Made by a program: the position numbers and the translations under genes. From WTFV01 sp965200895 (GTDB taxonomy: Bacteria; Acidobacteriota; Vicinamibacteria; Vicinamibacterales; UBA8438): 64,000 nt of DNA. The notes beneath the pieces were generated by a model. That model did not search any database. It was not told the origin of the DNA and saw nothing but the letters and a program-made list of their open reading frames with translations. The stretch is taken from NCBI GenBank assembly GCA_965200895.1, contig CBDAVM010000001.1:2046001-2110000 (forward strand), given 5' to 3'. Positions 33,521 through 44,003 of this stretch are shown here, one piece after another. Within the stretch, counting starts at the first letter, position 1. Each line of letters begins with the position of its first letter.

Positions 33521-34914
33521 ATGCACCGGAAGGCGGCCATTCCGGCGTTGCTGTTCGTTGCGGGCGTGGCGGCCCACGCCAGGACGCGCGTCGGCTGCTA
33601 ACGCTCGGCGAGGCGGTTCGCGTCGCTCTGGCGCGCAACGAGCGTATGCTCGCCGCCCGCGAGAACATCGATCAGGCGCGGCTCGACCGCGACGTGGCCG
33701 CTTCGGCGTTCGCGACCCGCATCATCCCCAACGTGCTCGGCTCGTTCGGCCAGTCGGACGTCCGCAACCAGACCTATGGCATCGGCGCGTCCCGGCGCTT
33801 CGTCACGGGCACGGAAGTGCGGATGGACATCGGGGCGTCCACCTTCCGGAACCAGCTCGGCAACTTCTATGCGGCCGATACGACGCTGCTCCTCCGACAG
33901 CCGCTGCTGCGCGGCTTCGGGCCGGCGGCCGGCCGGCGGACGATGGAGCGGGCGGACCATCGGAGGGCGAGCGCGTATCGGCAGCGCGGGTTCGTCGAGG
34001 AACAGCTTGCCATGGAGGTGGCCGGGGTCTACTACCGGCTGGTCATACAGGACGAGCTGCGGACCACCGCGCGGACGGCGCTGGACAACGCGCGCGGACT
34101 GCTGGCGGCGTCCGAAGCCCGGCTGCGGGCGAACCTGGTCTCGCGGCTGGACGTGTTCCGGGCGCAGCAGCTCGTCGCGGATGCCGAGGGGCGGCTGTTC
34201 GACGTGGAGGACGCCGCCGAGGACCTGAAGGACCAGATGCGCGTCCTGCTGTCGCGGGATGCGGACTACGACTTCGAGGTGGCGGACGGGATCGAGATGG
34301 CGAGCGAGCCGGCGCCGGCCCCGGAGGCCGCGGTGGCGACGGCACTGGCGCATCGGATCGAGCTGCGTGAGGCTGACGCGGCGGTCGAGGAGGCGGAACG
34401 CGAGGTGCGCGACGCGCGCCGTCAACTGCTGCCGCAGTTCGATGTCAGCGTGGCGCTGACGCGGCGCGAGACCGCGGACGGTCTGCGGGATGCGTTCGGT
34501 CTCGACCGCTTCGAGCCGGTGACGTTCTTCTCGGTCTCGACGCCGCTGGACCGTACCGCCGAGACGGCGGCGGTGCAGACGGCGGTCGTCGTCCGTGACC
34601 GGCAGATCCGGGCCCGTGACCAGTTGCGGCGCCGTATCGCGTCGGAGGCCCGCCGCGCGATCCGGTTGCAGCGGCGGCTCGCCCGCCGACTGGCGGCCAC
34701 CGATGTGCGCGTGGCGCTCGCCGAGCAGGAACGGGCCCTCGCCGCGCTCCGTTTCGAGCGCGGTCTGTCGAACAACCTCGACGTGGTCAACGCCCAGACG
34801 AACGTGCTGAACGCGACCACGCAGCGGTTGGCGGTGCTGGCCGACCTCGCGGTCGCCCGGCTCGCCCTGCGGGCGGCGCTCGGCACGCTGGACGTGCGCC
34901 GGGACGTACGGTGA
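33521..34914 (+). CDS. TolC-like outer-membrane efflux protein (apparent frameshift in signal peptide)
   Basis: From LTLGEAVRVALARNERMLAA onward this is a typical TolC-family protein: two helical/strand halves with GFVEEQLAMEVAGVYYRLVI, ANLVSRLDVFRAQQLVADAE, a second ARRQLLPQFDVSVALTRRE and the terminal FERGLSNNLDVVNAQTNVLN. The signal peptide HRKAAIPALLFVAGVAAHA starts at the ATG at 33521, but in the other frame; one C missing near 33578-33582 (CACGCCAGGACG) would restore Q-D-A-R-R-L-L-T-L. As written, translation would have to start inside the mature part (ATG 33646). The stop overlaps the GTG of the next gene, so an efflux operon is clear. TolC-like proteins form the outer-membrane channel. 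Confidence 0.8.
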
Positions 34915-36431
34915 CGGTGGTGACGCGCGCGGGACGTGCGGTGCTGCGCGCTGTCGCGCGGCGGAAGCGGCGGTTCGACGTTCGGCTGGCCCGCCGCGTG
35001 GCCGCTGTCGGCGCGGTCCGGTCTCCGGCCAGGGGCTGGAGATGGACGGGACGGCTGATCGCCGGAGGTGCGGTCACGCTCGGCGCAGCGGGCCTGTTCG
35101 CCACCTGGCGCGCGCCCGATGTTGCGCCGACGGCGGAATGGACGGTGGATCGCGGTGATCTCGTCGTGGACCTCGTCGAGCCGGGCACGCTGCGCGCCGC
35201 CCGGTCGACGGTGCACCGCTCGCCGGCCAACGGCCGGGAACTGGAGGTCGTGCACCTCGCGTCGGAGGGTGCGCACGTGGCCGCGGGCGACCTCGTGGCC
35301 CGGCTGGAGACGCGCGACCTGGAAGTCGATCTGCAGCGGGCGGTGGACGGCGTGCAGGAGGCGGAGTTCGCGCGGCAGGTCGCCGAGCTGGAGCTGCTGG
35401 AAGCGACGGCGGCGCTCGACGCCGCCGTCGACGGCGAGGGTTCGCTGACCATCGAGGAGAGCCGCAGCGCCCTGGCGCTGGCCGAGCGGCGCGTCGCGCG
35501 GCTGCGGCGTGCGGTGGCCGGTCTCGAGCCGCTGCTGGAGCAGGGCTTCATCACCGGTGACGGGCTCGAGCGTTCGCGGATGGAGCTGGAGACGGCCGAG
35601 GCGGATCTGGCCCTGGCCCGCCGCCGCGCGCGGGTGCTGGTGGAGCAGACGCATCCGGTCGCCCGGCGGCGCGCCGAGCTGCAGTTGGCCCAGAAGCGGG
35701 CGCAGTGGGAGGGTGTCGAGCGGCGGGTGGCGGCGGCGCGGCGGCAGGTGGCGGCGGTGGCCGACCTCATCGAGCGTTGCACCATCCGCGCGGACGGCCC
35801 GGGTCTGGTCGTCTACGAGGAGTTCCGGGCCTCGTCACCGCGGCGCAAGGTGCGGCTGGGCGACCGGGTGACGCCGAGCCAGGGCATCGTGCGGGTGGTG
35901 GAGGTGGACCGCATGCTGGTCGAGACGTCGGTGGCGGAGCGGTCGGTGCACCGCGTGCGTCCGGGACAGCCGGTCGCCGTGCGCCTCGAGGCGTTTCCCG
36001 ACCTGCTGCTGTCCGGCCGGGTCATGGTCATAGGTGCCTTGGCGCGCACGACGCGCGAGCAGTTCGTCGAACGCAAGCGATTCGACGTGACCGTCGCTCT
36101 CGACCCCACGGACGCCGCGCTGCGCCCCGAGATGACGGCGCGTGTCGATATCCGCGTCGGCGAGCGGGCGGACGTGTTGCGTCTGCCGGTGAGCGCGGTC
36201 TTCGAGCGGGACGGCCGGCCGGTGGTGCGCGTCCCGCGCGCCGGCCGCGTCGAGGACCGGCCGGTGGCGCTGGGGGAGCAGAACGCGCGGTTCGTCGAGG
36301 TGCTCACCGGGGTGACGGCGGGCGAGCGGGTGCTGCTGCTCGGCGACCCCGCCGTGGATGCGGCTCCGTCCGGCGCGCCGGTCCCGCAGGCTCTGCCGAC
36401 CGGAACGGTGGCGGCCGCCGCCGCGCCATGA
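34911..36431 (+). CDS. HlyD/MacA-type periplasmic adaptor
   Basis: This 506-residue membrane-fusion protein starts at a GTG on the TolC-like gene's stop. It has an unusually long basic N-terminus (about 45 residues, many Arg) before its membrane anchor (IAGGAVTLGAAGLFATW). Next come a biotinyl-lipoyl half (DLVVDLVEPGTLRAARST, then HVAAGDLVARLETRDLEVD), a long alpha-helical hairpin (about 140-285), and the beta-barrel and membrane-proximal domains (TSVAERSVHRVRPGQPVAV, ALRPEMTARVDIRVGER, LRLPVSAVFERDGRPVVRV). It links an inner-membrane transporter to the TolC-like channel. The long N-terminus could mean the true start lies further downstream. Confidence 0.85.
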   Translation: MTVVTRAGRAVLRAVARRKRRFDVRLARRVAAVGAVRSPARGWRWTGRLIAGGAVTLGAAGLFATWRAPDVAPTAEWTVDRGDLVVDLVEPGTLRAARSTVHRSPANGRELEVVHLASEGAHVAAGDLVARLETRDLEVDLQRAVDGVQEAEFARQVAELELLEATAALDAAVDGEGSLTIEESRSALALAERRVARLRRAVAGLEPLLEQGFITGDGLERSRMELETAEADLALARRRARVLVEQTHPVARRRAELQLAQKRAQWEGVERRVAAARRQVAAVADLIERCTIRADGPGLVVYEEFRASSPRRKVRLGDRVTPSQGIVRVVEVDRMLVETSVAERSVHRVRPGQPVAVRLEAFPDLLLSGRVMVIGALARTTREQFVERKRFDVTVALDPTDAALRPEMTARVDIRVGERADVLRLPVSAVFERDGRPVVRVPRAGRVEDRPVALGEQNARFVEVLTGVTAGERVLLLGDPAVDAAPSGAPVPQALPTGTVAAAAAP

Positions 36432-36569
36432 GGCGCCAACTCCACAAGAAGATCGTTCCAACATTCCACCCAGCAACAGGTGGCGGTCGCCGCTGCGCGA
36501 TGAGGCGCCGACCACCGCCCGTCACGTGTGGTCGTGTGGTCGGACGCGCGTGAGGGCGGTCCGTCGACG

Positions 36570-37832
36570 ATGCCGACCTCGCTGTCGAAGAACAGGGTTC
36601 GCCGCAGGAGCGGGAGCCCGGCGTCACGGCGCTGGTGGTCGCCGGAGCTCGCCGCCGTCAGCCTGGAGGCACTCGGCCGCTACCGGTTGCGGACCGCGTT
36701 GAGCACGCTCGGCATCGTGCTGGGCATTGCGGCGGTCATCGCCATGCTGTCGGTCGGGGAGGGCGCGCGCGAGGACATCCTGCGCCAGGTCGAGCAGCTC
36801 GGCCTCGACAACGTCATCGTGCGCAACCGCGGCTTCGGCGACGGCCTGCGCCTGAGCGATGCGCGCCTGCTCGGCGACCTGCTGCCCGGGGTGGCGGCGG
36901 TCAGTCCGCTGATCGAGCGCGGCGTGACCGCGGCCGGGCCGCTCGGGAGCCGGCGCGCCTCCCTGCTGGGGGTCACGGCTGACTACGGCGGGATCCTCGA
37001 CCTCGCCGTGGACCGCGGCCGGTTCCTCACGGCGCTCGACCGGCGTACGGGGGCGGCCGTCTGCGTGCTCGGCGCCGGGCTGCGCCGCGCGCTGTTCGGA
37101 TACCGCAATCCGCTGGGCGGGTACGTGCGGATCGACGGCGGCTGGTGCGAGGTGGTCGGCGTGCTGGCGGCCCGTGCGACCCGTGGTCGCGCGGGCCGTA
37201 CCGCCGCCGTGCGGGACCTCGACGACGTCGTGATCGGATCCATCGCCGGGGTGTTGCCGACCAGCGCAGAGGTAGCGCCCCGCCAGCGCATCGACGAGCT
37301 GTGGCTTCGGGTCGCCGACGGGGGCGACGTCCCGGCCGTGGCGGGCGCTGTCGCACGCACGCTGGCCCGCGTGCGCGGCGCCGCGCCGGCCGTCGAGCTG
37401 ATCGTGCCGCGCGACCTGCTGAACCAGCGGGTGCGCACGCAGCGGACCTTCAATGTGGTGGTCGGCAGCGTGGCGGTGCTGTCGCTGCTCGTGGGCGGCA
37501 TCGGCATCATGAACACGATGCTGACCTCCGTGCTCGAGCGGACGCGCGAGATCGGCCTGCGGCGAGTGGTGGGCGCCACGGCGCGCGATGTCGTCGTCCA
37601 GTTCCTCATCGAGAGCCTCATCATGACGTTGGCGGGCGGGGTGCTCGGCATCGTGGCGGGCGTCGCCACGGCGTACGCGATCACGGCGTACGCGGCGTGG
37701 CCCACGACCGTGTCGTCGCTGGCGGTGGGATTGGCCGTCGCGGTATCGGCGGCCGTCGGGCTGGCGTTCGGGATCTATCCGGCCGCGCAGGCGGCCCGGC
37801 TGCAGCCGGTTGACGCGGTCCGCTACGAGTGA
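36570..37832 (+). CDS. MacB/FtsX-type ABC transporter permease
   Basis: This 420-residue permease has an N-terminal helix (LRTALSTLGIVLGIAAVIAM, followed by LSVGEGA), a large periplasmic domain (about 80-285; MacB-PCD type, with VGVLAARATRGRAGRT) and the three C-terminal FtsX helices (VVVGSVAVLSLLVGGIGIMN, the coupling sequence EIGLRRVVGATARDVVVQF, and LAGGVLGIVAGVATAYAITA). No ATPase domain is fused to it and none is encoded next to it, so the ATP-binding partner must be elsewhere in the genome. It completes the TolC-like/adaptor/permease set of a MacAB-TolC-type exporter. Substrate unknown. Confidence 0.85.
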   Translation: MPTSLSKNRVRRRSGSPASRRWWSPELAAVSLEALGRYRLRTALSTLGIVLGIAAVIAMLSVGEGAREDILRQVEQLGLDNVIVRNRGFGDGLRLSDARLLGDLLPGVAAVSPLIERGVTAAGPLGSRRASLLGVTADYGGILDLAVDRGRFLTALDRRTGAAVCVLGAGLRRALFGYRNPLGGYVRIDGGWCEVVGVLAARATRGRAGRTAAVRDLDDVVIGSIAGVLPTSAEVAPRQRIDELWLRVADGGDVPAVAGAVARTLARVRGAAPAVELIVPRDLLNQRVRTQRTFNVVVGSVAVLSLLVGGIGIMNTMLTSVLERTREIGLRRVVGATARDVVVQFLIESLIMTLAGGVLGIVAGVATAYAITAYAAWPTTVSSLAVGLAVAVSAAVGLAFGIYPAAQAARLQPVDAVRYE

Positions 37833-37835
37833 GCA

Positions 37836-38215
37836 GTAGTCGGGTGTAACCGCACGCGATGGCGTCGCCGCGCGCTGGCCGCCAGAACCCGCTCGGTGAA
37901 CGCCGTGCTGGTGAACTGCGCCCCCCGGTTGGTGTTGAAGATCTCCGGTGTGCCCCGCCGCAGCGCCGCCTCCAACGCGTCGAGGCAGAAGCCGCTGTCC
38001 ATCGTGTTCAACAGCCGCCACGCCAGCACGTGGGCGGCTGTCCCAGTCCATGGATGGCGACCAGATACAGAAGCCGGCCGACACCGGAATGTAGGTGATG
38101 TCCGAGTACCACACCTGATTCGGGCGCTCGATCACCAGCCCCCGCAGCAAGTATGGGTAGACACGGTGGTCCGGCTCGGCGACGCTCGTCCGCGGCCGGC
38201 GCGGCGGTAGACCGC
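37836..38215 (-). pseudogene. IS3-family transposase (orfB) remnant
   Basis: On the minus strand, pieces of an integrase-core transposase lie in successive frames: VIERPNQVWYSDITYIPVSA, then LYLVAIHG, then LAWRLLNTMDSGFCLDALEA and FNTNRGAQFTSTAFTERVLA. These are the standard order of the IS3/IS150 catalytic core (the DDE Asp in YSDITYIP), but at least two frame changes break it and the 5' and 3' parts are missing. It starts immediately after the permease gene. Confidence 0.75.
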
Positions 38216-38225
38216 TTCGAGCTCT

Positions 38226-38830
38226 TCAAGTGATCGAGCGGAGACGGGCGAGGAAGTCGTCGAGCGAGGTCGCCGTGAGGAGATGCCTGCCGGCCGCGTG
38301 GAGGGTGTGTTCGTCGGTCAGGGGGGCCAGCGCTTCGGCTGTCGGCGTTTTGGCGGCAGGGCCGAACTTGGCGGTGGCCAGTTGGCAGAGGGAGTTGATG
38401 TGCCCTTCCGTGCGCCCTTGGGTGATGCCTTGGGCGATGTACGGCTTGGGCCACTCGGCGATGCGTTCCTCAAGCGTCATCTTCAGTTCCCCCAACGTTG
38501 CTGCCGTCGGCAGCGGTTGGCCCGAAAACAGCCGTCCTGCAAGTTGCTCGATCCAGATCCGGAACGTGTCCCTGAGCTCGGTGTTGCCGGGTCGGCCGAG
38601 CAACCCGTCGAGTGACGATACCACGTGCGGCAGGTCGGTGACGGACTGGATCTGCTCGAGTCGTGCGAGCGCGGTCATCAGGTTGTCCGGTGCGATGTTG
38701 TCGGCGTCGGTCTGTTGGAGATCGACGAGCACGTACTCCTGCGAGAGCTGGTGGCGGCGGAGCCTCTCGTCGGTGAGCGGGATCAGATCGCGCATCGAGC
38801 GCGGCGCTCGCCAGGGGCGGTCGCCGCTGA
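38226..38830 (-). pseudogene. Rpn/PD-(D/E)XK nuclease-family protein, N-terminally truncated
   Basis: The C-terminal two-thirds of a recombination-promoting-nuclease-like (Rpn, formerly 'transposase 31') protein remain: GDRPWRAPRSMRDLIPLTDE, RRHQLSQEYVLVDLQQTDAD, LFSGQPLPTAATLGELKMTL and EGHINSLCQLATAKFGP. The N-terminal nuclease part, normally ahead of the YHGxRPWR motif, is absent, so the enzyme would be inactive. An in-frame ATG (38796) could still give a ~190-residue protein. It lies between the IS3 remnant and a MITE-like repeat. Confidence 0.65.
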
Positions 38831-38930
38831 GGGCGCGCTGGCCATGGTGGCGAGGCGATTGCGTTTGACCGGATCGGAGCGTGCGCTGGTAGGCCGGCTG
38901 GCGGAACAGCGCGATGACCGCGCGGCCCAA

Positions 38931-39080
38931 GCAGTCGTGGCGAAAGTCCCCGCGGCATTCGAGCGGCGATGCATCCCGCCTGGCTGCGTTGCTCCGCGGT
39001 CGAACAGGGCCGACATGTTCCCTTGTCGCGCCTTGCCAGGCGGGCGCCTCGGTGCTCGCGGGGATTCCGCCACGGACTGC
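38931..39080. repeat. MITE-like palindromic repeat, copy A
   Basis: About 150 bp with nested inverted repeats. The outer arms are GCAGTCGTGGCGAAAGTCCC and, complemented from the right end, GCAGTCCGTGGCGGAATCCC; the inner arms are CCCGCCTGG (38975-38983) and CCAGGCGGG (39036-39044). A second copy is at 57265-57426, sharing the left flank CATTCGAGCGGCGATGCATC and both arms but differing in the loop. It carries no gene. It resembles a non-autonomous element moved by a transposase encoded elsewhere, or a structured REP/BIME-type repeat. Confidence 0.7.
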
Positions 39081-39146
39081 AAGGGCAGCCGGGACAACCA
39101 CACATCATGCAAGTCGTGACGGCGCCGGCCGTGCGCCCCCACGCCT

Positions 39147-39175
39147 CTCACGCCGAACCGGGCCGCCCCGTATAA
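39147..39175 (+). promoter_or_regulatory. Promoter candidate for lepA
   Basis: A consensus -10, TATAAT, stands at 39170-39175, 26 bp before the lepA start. The -35 region (about 39147) is poor, as is usual in GC-rich genomes. Confidence 0.5.
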
Positions 39176-39200
39176 TCGTTCGACACGCTCGGCCCTCCCG

Positions 39201-41000
<1,800 letters not shown>

Positions 41001-41313
41001 CGGCGGTTGGAGAAGCGGAAGGAGGGCAAGCGGCGCATGAAACGCGTGGGCAGCGTCGAGATTCCGCAGGAGGCCTTCCTCGCAGTGCTTCGGGTGGACG
41101 AATGACGGCGGTTGGAGAAGCGGAAGGAGGGCGAGCGGCGCATGAAGCGCGTGGGCAGCGTGGAGATCCCGCAGGAGGCCTTCCTCGCGGTGCTTCGGGT
41201 GGACGAATGACGGCGGTGGTGCGTGGCGCGCCCGATCCGTGCGCCGACCATGCGGACGGGTGGGCGGTGGAACGCCGCCGCAGGCCGTTCTGCCGCGGGT
41301 GACAGGGGTGACG

Positions 41314-42096
41314 ATGGCGAGGACGAGAGGGCGGACGCGGAGCGGGACAGGGGCCCGGGCGCGGAGCGGGTCGCCGGGCGGGGCGCGACCGCCGGCGCCG
41401 GAACCGCGACCCTGGCGTCGGTCGACGGCACGGGAGTACTTCGAGTCGATCGTCATCGCCGTCATCCTGGCGCTGTTCGTGCGTACGTGGGTGGTGCAGG
41501 CGTTCACGATCCCCACCGGCTCGATGGAGCACAACCTGCTGGTCGGCGACTACCTGCTGGTGAACAAGTTCGTGCTCGGACCGACCCTGACCGGGGCCGA
41601 GCGGTTCCTGCTGCCCCAGGGCACGGTGTCGCGCGGCGACATCATCGTCTTCAAGTTCCCGCGCGACCCCGAACGGGATTTCATCAAGCGGGTCATCGGG
41701 CTGCCGGGCGAGACCCTCGAGGTGCGCGAGGGTGCGGTGCACATCGACGGCGAGCCGCTGGACGAGCCGTGGTTGCGGCAGCCGGGAACGGCCTCGGCGG
41801 CCGGGGCGATGGTGATCCCGCGCCGCGACAACCACGGACCGGTGGCCATTCCCGCCGGGCACTACTTCATGATGGGCGACAACCGGGGCAACTCCGAGGA
41901 CAGCCGGGTCTGGGGTCCGCTGCCGCATGACCACATCAAGGGGCGGGCGGTGGTCCTCTACTGGTCCTACGACTCCGGGAGTCCGGCGATTCTCCCGCAG
42001 CCGGGCCTCGGCGCCGCGCTGCGGCGGGTCGGCTCGATGGCCACGCACTTCTTCACGCGCACCCGCTGGGACCGCATGTTGCGGCAGGTTCGCTGA
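41314..42096 (+). CDS. lepB: Signal peptidase I
   Basis: This 260-residue inner-membrane protease cleaves Sec/Tat signal peptides. After a basic, Pro/Gly-rich N-terminal extension of about 38 residues comes one membrane helix (SIVIAVILALFVRTWVVQAF). The catalytic Ser70 lies in IPTGSMEHNLLVGD and the general base Lys125 in DFIKRVIGLPGET; box E is MMGDNRGNSEDSRVWGPL. The start is placed at the ATG after GGGGTGACG; an upstream frame reaches 41239 but would run into the lepA repeats. It follows lepA, an order seen in many bacteria. Confidence 0.93.
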   Translation: MARTRGRTRSGTGARARSGSPGGARPPAPEPRPWRRSTAREYFESIVIAVILALFVRTWVVQAFTIPTGSMEHNLLVGDYLLVNKFVLGPTLTGAERFLLPQGTVSRGDIIVFKFPRDPERDFIKRVIGLPGETLEVREGAVHIDGEPLDEPWLRQPGTASAAGAMVIPRRDNHGPVAIPAGHYFMMGDNRGNSEDSRVWGPLPHDHIKGRAVVLYWSYDSGSPAILPQPGLGAALRRVGSMATHFFTRTRWDRMLRQVR

Positions 42097-42203
42097 CGCG
42101 CCGCCGTACCCGGGCAGAGCAGGTCAGGCCGCCGCTTCCGCGATCGGGCCCGGACGCGCGCCGGCCGCCTCCGGGCGGACGGGTCGGCGACCGTTCGACC
42201 GCA

Positions 42204-42887
42204 TCAGGCGCCGGGGAGCGCGCTCGGCGTGCGGCGGCCGAAGAGCGCGGTGCCGACGCGCACCATCGTGGCGCCCTCCTCAATGGCGGCTTCGAAGTCG
42301 TGGCTCATGCCCATCGACAGTTCGCCGAGTGCGGCGCGAGCGATTCCCTCGTCGAGCAGTGCGTCGCGCAGCTCCCGAAGCCGGCGGAAGTACGGCCGGG
42401 TCGCTTCGGCGTCCTCGTTCCAGGGGGGCATCAGCATCAGTCCCCGCACGCGGGCGGCCCGGCATGCCGCGGCGGCCTCCAACAGCGGGCGCACGTCTCC
42501 GACCGGCGCGCCGTGCTTGGTCTCCTCGCCCGCGAGATCGACCTGCACGAGCAGGTTGGGGGTCGCTCCCGTGTCGGCCGCGGCCTGATCGAGACGACGC
42601 AGCAGCTTGCGGCTGTCGACGGAATGGATCCAGTGGAAGGCGGTCGCCGCAGCGCGCGCCTTGTTCGACTGCAGGTGGCCGATCAGGTGCCACCGGACCG
42701 GCAGCCCGGGCGCTCGCTCGATCTTCCCGAGCGCCTCCTGGACGCGGTTCTCGCCGAAGTCGGCGAGCCCGGCGTCCGCTCCCGCATCGACCGCGGCCAG
42801 CGGGAACGTCTTCGAGACGGCGACGAGGCGGATTGCGTCCGGGTCCCGGCCGGCCGCCCGTGCGGCGCGGTCGATGCGCTCGCGCAC
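42204..42887 (-). CDS. YggS/PROSC-family PLP homeostasis protein
   Basis: A 227-residue protein by this GTG start. It is a single-domain alanine-racemase-type TIM barrel that binds pyridoxal phosphate and balances B6 vitamers and amino/keto acids. Motifs: LVAVSKTFP with the PLP lysine, DFGENRVQEALGKIE, WHLIGHLQSNKAR, VDLAGEETKHGA and the C-terminal LSMGMSHDFEAAIEEGATMV, then RVGTALFG. The family normally has about 17 more N-terminal residues. Here SRETLAANVRRVRERIDRAA is in frame upstream but lacks ATG or GTG, so initiation may be at a CTG near 42944, overlapping the stop of the TPR gene. Confidence 0.88.
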   Translation of the reverse strand: MRERIDRAARAAGRDPDAIRLVAVSKTFPLAAVDAGADAGLADFGENRVQEALGKIERAPGLPVRWHLIGHLQSNKARAAATAFHWIHSVDSRKLLRRLDQAAADTGATPNLLVQVDLAGEETKHGAPVGDVRPLLEAAAACRAARVRGLMLMPPWNEDAEATRPYFRRLRELRDALLDEGIARAALGELSMGMSHDFEAAIEEGATMVRVGTALFGRRTPSALPGA

Positions 42888-42937
42888 GCGGCGGACGTTC
42901 GCGGCGAGCGTCTCCCGACTCGGCGGTGTGCTCAGGC

Positions 42938-43942
42938 TCAGCGCTCCAGTGCGGCGATGCGCGACCGGACGTCGGCCGCGTGTTCGGCGTTGCCGTCCAG
43001 GCTGAGCGCCCGGCGCAGCGCGGTCAGCGCGGGACCGGGCCGGCCGATCTCGGTCAGCACCACGCCCAGCCAGTAGTACGCCGGCGCGTAGCCCGGGTCC
43101 TGGTCGGCCGCCTCCGCGAACCGCCTCCGCGCGTCCTCCAGGTTGCCCGCGTCGCGGAAGGTGAGGCCGCGATCCACGGATTCGGCGGCCTGCCGGCGTC
43201 GCACTTCGAGAGCGCTCAGGGTCAGGCGTCTCGCCTGGTCACCGGCGGCGGCGGCTTCCACCGGGCGCCCGGATCGATTGAGGACGTTCGCCAGGCCGTA
43301 GTACGCCGCGGTGTAGTCCGGCCTGACGTCGAGAGCGTCCCGGAAGGCGCGTTCGGCATCTGCCCAACGTTCCAGCGCCGAGTAGGCGACGCCGATGTTG
43401 TAGTGGCATTCGACGCAGTTCGGATCGAGACCGGCGGCCAGGGTGAACCAGGTCACGGCGTCGTCGTACGCCTCGTCGCGGTTGGCCTGCACGCCCGTCG
43501 CGAACAGCTCGTCGAGGCGCCCGCGCGCGCCGTCCGCGACAATCCAGGGCGTGGCGCTCCGGCCCGGTCCGAGAACGAACCCGATCTCGACTGTCCGCTG
43601 GTCCCGGACCTGCACGCGGTAGACCTCGCTCCGCCGCGCGCCGCGCGCCGCCGTCGCTGCGTACAGACCCGGTGCCACGTCGTGGCGGGCGAAGCGACCG
43701 TCCGGTCCGGTCTCGAACTCCAGCGAGGCACCGTCGCCGTCGAGCGGCAGCAGGACGATGAGCGCGCTGGAAACGCCGACCTGTCCTTCCTCGTCCACGA
43801 CCGCGCCGCGCACGATGCCGGCGGGTTGCGCGTACGCCATGCCGATCGAACCGACGATGCCGATGGCGGCCGCGCACGCCATCCACCCGGCGCGCCGGGC
43901 CCGGTGCGCCGGGTGCAGGCGACCCGCGCCGCGCGGTGTCAT
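42938..43942 (-). CDS. TPR protein with carboxypeptidase-regulatory-like domain (paralogue of 4032-5012)
   Basis: This 334-residue exported protein has an Arg-rich start, a hydrophobic segment (GWMACAAAIGIVGSIGMAYA), and a regulatory-like beta domain (GIVRGAVVDEEGQVGVSSAL) with FETGPDGRFARHDVAPGLYA. TPR repeats run from about 155 (DEAYDDAVTWFTLAAGLDPN, then CVECHYNIGVAYSALERWAD) and from about 280 (GNLEDARRRFAEAADQDPGY). Layout and length match the gene at 4032-5012, including a Cys pair at the first TPR (CVEC here, CGEC there). The start at 43942 avoids the improbable upstream peptide. It lies upstream of the YggS-family gene, overlapping or nearly so. Confidence 0.8.
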   Translation of the reverse strand: MTPRGAGRLHPAHRARRAGWMACAAAIGIVGSIGMAYAQPAGIVRGAVVDEEGQVGVSSALIVLLPLDGDGASLEFETGPDGRFARHDVAPGLYAATAARGARRSEVYRVQVRDQRTVEIGFVLGPGRSATPWIVADGARGRLDELFATGVQANRDEAYDDAVTWFTLAAGLDPNCVECHYNIGVAYSALERWADAERAFRDALDVRPDYTAAYYGLANVLNRSGRPVEAAAAGDQARRLTLSALEVRRRQAAESVDRGLTFRDAGNLEDARRRFAEAADQDPGYAPAYYWLGVVLTEIGRPGPALTALRRALSLDGNAEHAADVRSRIAALER

Positions 43943-44003
43943 ACCTACAGTGTAGGAGCTTGCGCCGCCGAGACGCAACGAAGTGCGTTCTGCCGGCAGC
44001 CGC

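Noticed and set aside
38796..38830. Intact start of the Rpn-family gene
   Set aside because: An ATG exists at 38796, but the nuclease half that defines the family is missing upstream, so I kept it as a truncated gene.
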